From NCBI GenBank assembly GCA_014529385.2, contig CM043949.1, forward strand, positions 111,269,977 through 111,333,976: a stretch of 64,000 nucleotides of DNA, written 5' to 3'. A model generated the notes under the pieces. That model saw only the letters and a list, made by a program, of their open reading frames with translations. It was not told where the DNA came from and made no database searches. How positions within the stretch are numbered: position 1 is the first letter of the stretch; each line of letters opens with the position of its first letter. The stretch is from Adiantum capillus-veneris (lineage: Eukaryota > Streptophyta > Polypodiopsida > Polypodiales > Pteridaceae). Made by a program: the position numbers and the translations under genes. Shown piece by piece: positions 59,494 to 64,000 of this stretch.

Positions 59494-60240
59494 GTTTAAT
59501 CAATCTAATCCCTAATGAAGTGTGTGGAACGCACAATACAACCATCAACAAACAATTTGAAATCGTGGATTGTGGTCAAACATTGTACATATTTACATCC
59601 AAGACTACACCAAGTCATCTACTGATAAGCCCGGGGAGGTCACCTAATAAAAATGTAACATATCACGTGAGTTCAACAGAAGGGTATTTAAAGTTCTTGA
59701 AACTTACAGAAATATATATATAGAAGGGCATTATTTTTTCAAATTTGAAAAAAATTTACAGATTTTAAAAGAAAAGGGTATATCATATTCTTAACAAAAT
59801 TCACAGATAAGGGGTTTTACAAACATGCCTTGAACGCACGTGATATGGTAGTTTTACACATAGTGAACCCCCCGAGCTGATAAGTGGTGTATCTGTGGAT
59901 CAAAAACTACAAGGCGTGTCATGCTAAGATGAAGAGGGCATAGGTATGCATATCTCCACTCTTAGGTAGAAAAATGTATCCATCATATTTCTATGTAGTA
60001 AGAACGATGATGTGACTTAATCCAATCCCTGATGAAGTGTGTGGAACTCACAACACAAACATTAGTGGACAACTTAACAATCTCAGATGTAGGCCAAATA
60101 TCGTATGTATCTACATCTAAGACAACACCAAGTCATCTAGTGATGAACAATGATGTGTCTTTGGAGTTCAAAACACAAGAGTAACCAGTGCGTAACACAA
60201 AGATGAAGAGGGCATAAACTATGCATCTCTTCACTTTCTG
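59494..60240. repeat. Diverged direct repeats
   Basis: 59494-59632 and about 60017-60146 share TAATCCCT.ATGAAGTGTGTGGAAC, ACATC.AAGAC.ACACCAAGTC and intervening words. A second pair with AGATGAAGAGGGCATA occurs at about 59931 and 60202. Confidence 0.7.
59800..59876 (+). repeat. Dispersed repeat, copy B
   Basis: Partner of 23424-23500, same orientation, with AGTTTTACACATAGTG and a C-rich end. Confidence 0.6.
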
Positions 60241-60395
60241 TTTGATGAACAAAAACTCTTGTGTGTACGTGAAACAAATGATAATTTGATTTGATCTAAA
60301 ATTGAGCAACATATATGCCACACTGGAGTAAGAGATGTAGCATCATGCCTACTACACACCACGAGTCAACCACTAAACCCTAAACTCAGCCCTAT

Positions 60396-60605
60396 GGTGA
60401 GAGATAGACAACTGCACCACACGAGTGAGAATCTAAGTATGTCCTAAAACCCTTCTCTGCAATGAACCAAGTGGTTGCACAGCACGAGAAAAGTGACTAA
60501 TTTCTACACACTTTTGGAGTGACCCGGATGGCTACATACCACGAAGTGGCCTATAACATGTATGCCAACTCTATGGTGAGGGTAAAACAACTGCACCACA
60601 CGAGT
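60396..60605. repeat. ~185-bp direct repeat pair (CTATGGTGAG motif)
   Basis: CTATGGTGAG followed by A.A.ACAACTGCACCACACGAGT occurs near 60392 and 60572. The ACCACGAG-type word also recurs at about 60360 and 60538. Confidence 0.6.
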
Positions 60606-60996
60606 CTGGCACAACACACAAAAACAAGTTAGAAAAGAGCAATACAAGTTGACAATTTTACCTCAAGCTCTGGCTGTCCCAAAATCCTCCTCAAACTATG
60701 GCAATCTCAAGCTCTGCCTGTCTCAACAATCTCTTGAACCTCTAGAACTACTTTTGATTAAAACCGGCGACGGTTTCTTATATAAGATATTTTTCGATCA
60801 AAAGATCTTTTGATCAAAAAAATAAAATGGCAATACGGTGATTATATGGGATTTCAGTGTATAATAGCATTTTATACGTATAAGTATTTTTGTATGGGCG
60901 TATAAATGCAACGCGATCAACTCTGGTTTTGGAGCAAGAGTTCATCAACCGCACCACTCCTATCTTGCAACTAGCATAGAGTCTATGTGAGTGAGA

Positions 60997-61038
<42 letters not shown>

Positions 61039-61569
61039 ATGTTGGAAAGTTAGTGACAACCTTGTTCCAAAACGTTGAAAATCTTCTAAAGTTATGAGGT
61101 GGGTCATCAAGCTGTGGAGGTGGAGGACATGCAGTAGAGGGAGGAGGAGGCATGCTCACCAAGGATGTGGGATTAAAAGTCTTCGACTTTAGGGTAAAGT
61201 CCCATTTTAGGGTAGCAAGGGATTGGAGCACGCTGTTAAGCAAGGTAAGGGGGGCTTGCCTGAGAAACTTGCTTCTTTTGTTTTCAAAACTCCAGAGGTC
61301 AGCAAGTCAAAGCATGAAGAAAGGTTTACGTGTGGTAGATAAAGTAGTAAATAAATATGTTCATGTCTTTTTGTTCATTTAATTAATAATTTACTATGAA
61401 AGTGTTAGCTCATGTTTTGATAATTGGGATCATGCCTTAACTTGCTTAGCGCTGACACAGTATGCTGAAGGGCCATGTTTTGATAGATATTATTGAGAAT
61501 ATTAACACATGTATGATGAACCTATCCTACTAGAATCAACAGTGATGTGGAATACTCAAGGTTCAAGGG

Positions 61570-61627
<58 letters not shown>

Positions 61628-61989
61628 ATTATCGTCCTCGGAGGTCAAATTTGACTTATGGCACCAAAGTTACATGTGATGTAGTATGTGTATGGATGAT
61701 AAGTGACTCTTGATGCTCCAAAATTGTGGTGATGAGAGTCAAAATGGAGAGCCCACACTATGGCTGGGAGAGGAAAGTTTGTAGGTCTAAGTCATGGCTG
61801 AAAATGCGAGAGAAGCAAGTTCAGATGTGACCAAAATCTAAGCACTCTAGTACTGGGTGGTACTCAGACTCTCGAACTTGTAGAGAGCATAATGTGTACA
61901 GTCAATTTGACTCTTCTCCATTGCCCCAACACCTTATCTCGCATCAAAGGAAATGTGAGTTAAGTCAAATGGTTGTGATAGTGTGTATC
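60606..61989. other. Unassigned sequence with microsatellites
   Basis: Contains a perfect GATCAAAAGATCTTTTGATC palindrome near 60797-60816, (GT)19 at 61000-61037 and (GA)23 at 61577-61622. No gene was recognised. Confidence 0.5.
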
Positions 61990-63440
61990 ACTGACAAGGG
62001 GATAGGCTAGAGCATGTAAGTGTGAGTACAATTTCCTCTTTCAGCCAAGAACGTGGTTTTGCAGTTGGGGGAAATATGGGTGGTGTAGTGTATGAAGTGT
62101 GACCCACCGGATTTCTCCCAATCTGTAATACATTGGCGTTTGAGAAAAGCTTCATTCACTTGGGAGTCAAATGAAGCATCATGTAGCAAGTGTAATGCAT
62201 CCCATCTCCCAAACCACTTCTTTATGTTTTGCATCCATCTCGTGCTCAAGATCTTGCTTTTATGCATCTTTTGAACTTTTTTGCTTACTTCCCATGCAAT
62301 TGTAGGAAGTCAATGTGAGGGGTTTTGACACGTCTTTATCATGTACTCCACAACCCTTTCCATGCCCATAACCTCAATTGGAAGAGATCCCAACTCAAGA
62401 AGTAGGAGCATATATGTTTTTTGTGTCTTAACTTGGAGAAAGTTTGTAAGAAAACACTTTTGGACATCCTCAAACTCTTTCCAAGTAGACTTTGAGATGC
62501 TCCTACCCCACATTTCAACTCCATAAAGAAGAACTGGTGTCAATAATTCATCAAAAAGGTACTTCTTGAGAACCCAACACTTGATGTTTCCCGCATTACA
62601 CATGTTCTCAAATGCATAATATGATCTCTTTCCTGCTTCCAAACAACGTATAGCACATTTGTGCCACTTGTGATTGGATGGAACCATAAGTCCAAGGTAC
62701 TTAAAGCTCTAAACAACTTAAAGTGTCTCATTGTTGTAAAATGCATGGCTTCTCCATATGGTTGGTTTTCACAAGCATAACACTTGTTTTTGATTCATTC
62801 ACAATCAGCCCACTATACAAGCAAAAGTTCTCAAGGACAACCATAAGCTTTTGTGCATCTTCTAAAGTGTGTGCTAGAAGCACTACATCATCCGCACACA
62901 ACAAAAGCATGATTATTTCATTGCAAATAGTGACCTCTTCAATGCCTTCTTCTTGCATAAAGTCAAGCACCATTTGTTCCAATTGATTGATGCATAGACC
63001 AAAGAGAGTTGATGACAATGGACATCCTTGTTTAACCCCAATAGTGCTTACAAATGTTTTTGAAATTTCTCTTCCCATTCGCAATTAACAAATCACCTTC
63101 TCATCGATTCTCATCCTTGTTTAACCCCAATAGTGCTTAGAAATGTTTTTGAAATTTCTCTTCCCATTCGCAATTAACAAATCACCTTCTCATCGATTCG
63201 AGAAACCACAAACATAAACTCACTTGGCACTTGGAGTCCTTCCATCCTTCTCCACAAATTGTTACGTGGAATCATATCAAAGGATTTCTTAAAGTCCACA
63301 AAACAACAATTCAATCGCTTGTCTTTCAACCGACTCCATGAGAACACGAAGAGTGACAAGATGATCAATGGTGCTATGGAATCAACAAAAACCCACTTCT
63401 CCTTTTGCACGTTTGTCATTCTCTTTAGCCTAAATCACTA
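61990..63440 (-). pseudogene. RTE-like LINE reverse transcriptase fragment
   Basis: On the minus strand: LNCCFVDFKKSFDMIPRNNL and LWRRMEGLQVP (63174-63419), then after a short duplication VKQGCPLSSTLFGLCINQLE and LLLCADDVVLLAH with the catalytic ADD (62728-63084). Next is GLIVNESKTSVM, and then a C-terminal region with LFDELLTPVLLYGVEMWGRS, TWKEFEDVQKCFLTNFLQVK and GMERVVEYMIK (62310-62687). Finally comes WMQNIKKWFGRWDALHLLH (62007-62267). The FVDF-K-(A/S)FD and LLYG-E-WG patterns differ from the L1-type copy at 25-31 kb and point to an RTE-like clade. The endonuclease part is absent. Frames shift at least three times. Confidence 0.85.
63023..63200. repeat. 89-bp tandem duplication in the LINE RT
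   Basis: CATCCTTGTTTAACCCCAAT begins copies at 63023 and 63112. The copies are nearly identical (CTTACAAATG versus CTTAGAAATG), so the event is recent relative to the element. It breaks the RT frame. Confidence 0.95.
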
Positions 63441-63484
63441 ACCTGCAAAAGGAATTATAGATGGAGCAAAGATAGTGAATGCAT

Positions 63485-63994
63485 ATGGTCAAAGGGTCTC
63501 TAGCCGTGGAAGAAAGAATGAAAGCCGAACACACATCTCTTCATAAAGAACAAGAAGAACTCCATAAGAATCTGGCAACACTACAAGAGACGATGGTTAA
63601 CATGGTAGAGGAAGCTATTCAACGAGATACACTGGACCAACGATAGATCATAGAATTACAAAGAGAAATAGCAAAATTAAGGACACAAAAATCAGAACCA
63701 GGGCCGAGTGGAGCAAGAAAAAATGCCAGAGATGAGCAAATGGAAATTCCGGAGGGTGCCAAAGATGTGCAGCACCAAGAAGAACAAATGGAGACAGAGG
63801 TAGAAGAAACACAACCATTGACCGTGGAGGAGGAGACATGTCTCTAGATTTTGATAGAAAAGGCCACAGTAGAGGACCACAAGGTAGCCTTTGAATGGGA
63901 ATCAAGAATGTTGTATTCTGTAGGAGTCCAAGAGCTAGACGCAAATATCTTAGGGAGGAATCGATGCAACCCACACTCCCATATACTCTCCTAA
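63485..63994 (+). pseudogene. Decayed acidic coiled-coil frame, unknown
   Basis: One plus-strand frame runs 169 codons from ATG 63485 to TAA 63992, with internal TAG at 63644 and 63845. It begins MVKGSLAVEERMKAEHTSLH, has a heptad-like Glu/Leu-rich helix (KEQEELHKNLATLQETM), then IIELQREIAKLRTQK, then an acidic segment (EEQMETEVEETQPLTVEEET) and VAFEWESRMLYSVGVQELD. Codon use and composition stay uniform across both stops, which suggests a once-coding region. The opposite-strand frame is then a shadow. The family is not recognised; a retroelement Gag or host coiled-coil protein are both possible. Confidence 0.45.
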
Positions 63995-64000
63995 AGTATG

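Noticed and set aside
1..64000. CRISPR array, tRNA or rRNA genes, bacterial operons
   Set aside because: The regular repeats seen (283, 177 and 133 bp) have no spacer structure or cas genes. No tRNA cloverleaf or rRNA sequence was recognised, and all content is plant-type.

Overview
This window is repeat-dominated nuclear DNA of a land plant. It holds Ty3/gypsy and Ty1/copia LTR retrotransposons primed by initiator-Met tRNA, L1-type and RTE-like LINE remnants, a hAT remnant, and a processed copy of the plant ribosomal protein gene RPS25 (eS25). Long (GA)n, (TA)n and (GT)n tracts are common. I see no intact host gene with an exon-intron structure and no tRNA, rRNA, CRISPR or bacterial-style operon. 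The species cannot be fixed from the sequence; a large repeat-rich genome such as a fern or gymnosperm is possible but unproven.

Layout. 1-1020 is a decayed ~283-bp tandem repeat whose units each carry a 20-bp palindrome. 1560-1892 is the end of a minus-strand copia element, next to an RPS25 retrocopy (1999-2292) lying between two (GA)n tracts. 3533-4762 is a foldback element: two ~405-nt inverted arms around three 62-nt palindromes spaced exactly 177 bp apart. 7030-22061 is a nested pair of gypsy elements. An older minus-strand copy (element 2) was split by a younger plus-strand copy (element 1, 8740-17558, target duplication AAGCC). A third copy of the same family (element 3, minus, 49571-58496, target duplication CCCAA) lies 32 kb away. 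25300-31620 is a decayed minus-strand L1-type LINE with both ORFs. 32889-36330 is a copia remnant. 40080-42640 is a remnant of another gypsy lineage with an inverted template-switch rearrangement in its integrase. 46253-46680 has two similar small ORFs in tandem, 46890-47900 a gutted hAT transposase, and 61990-63440 a second LINE type. The end of the window carries a decayed coiled-coil reading frame.

The main gypsy family has ~1.6-kb LTRs, a PBS complementary to tRNA-iMet and one gag-pol frame. Its domains in order are an Arg/Ser-rich Gag N-terminus, retrotransposon Gag, CCHC knuckle, protease, RT, RNase H, integrase and a C-terminal chromodomain-like segment, which suggests a chromovirus. 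No copy here is intact. Elements 1 and 3 share a TAG in integrase where element 2 has Trp, and share an unusual D-P-G protease motif. The LTRs of element 1 are nearly identical, so this lineage apparently moved recently while already defective, perhaps with help in trans.

The sequence also keeps traces of DNA repair: a post-insertion 84-bp junction duplication, filler DNA in a deletion scar, and several short tandem duplications.
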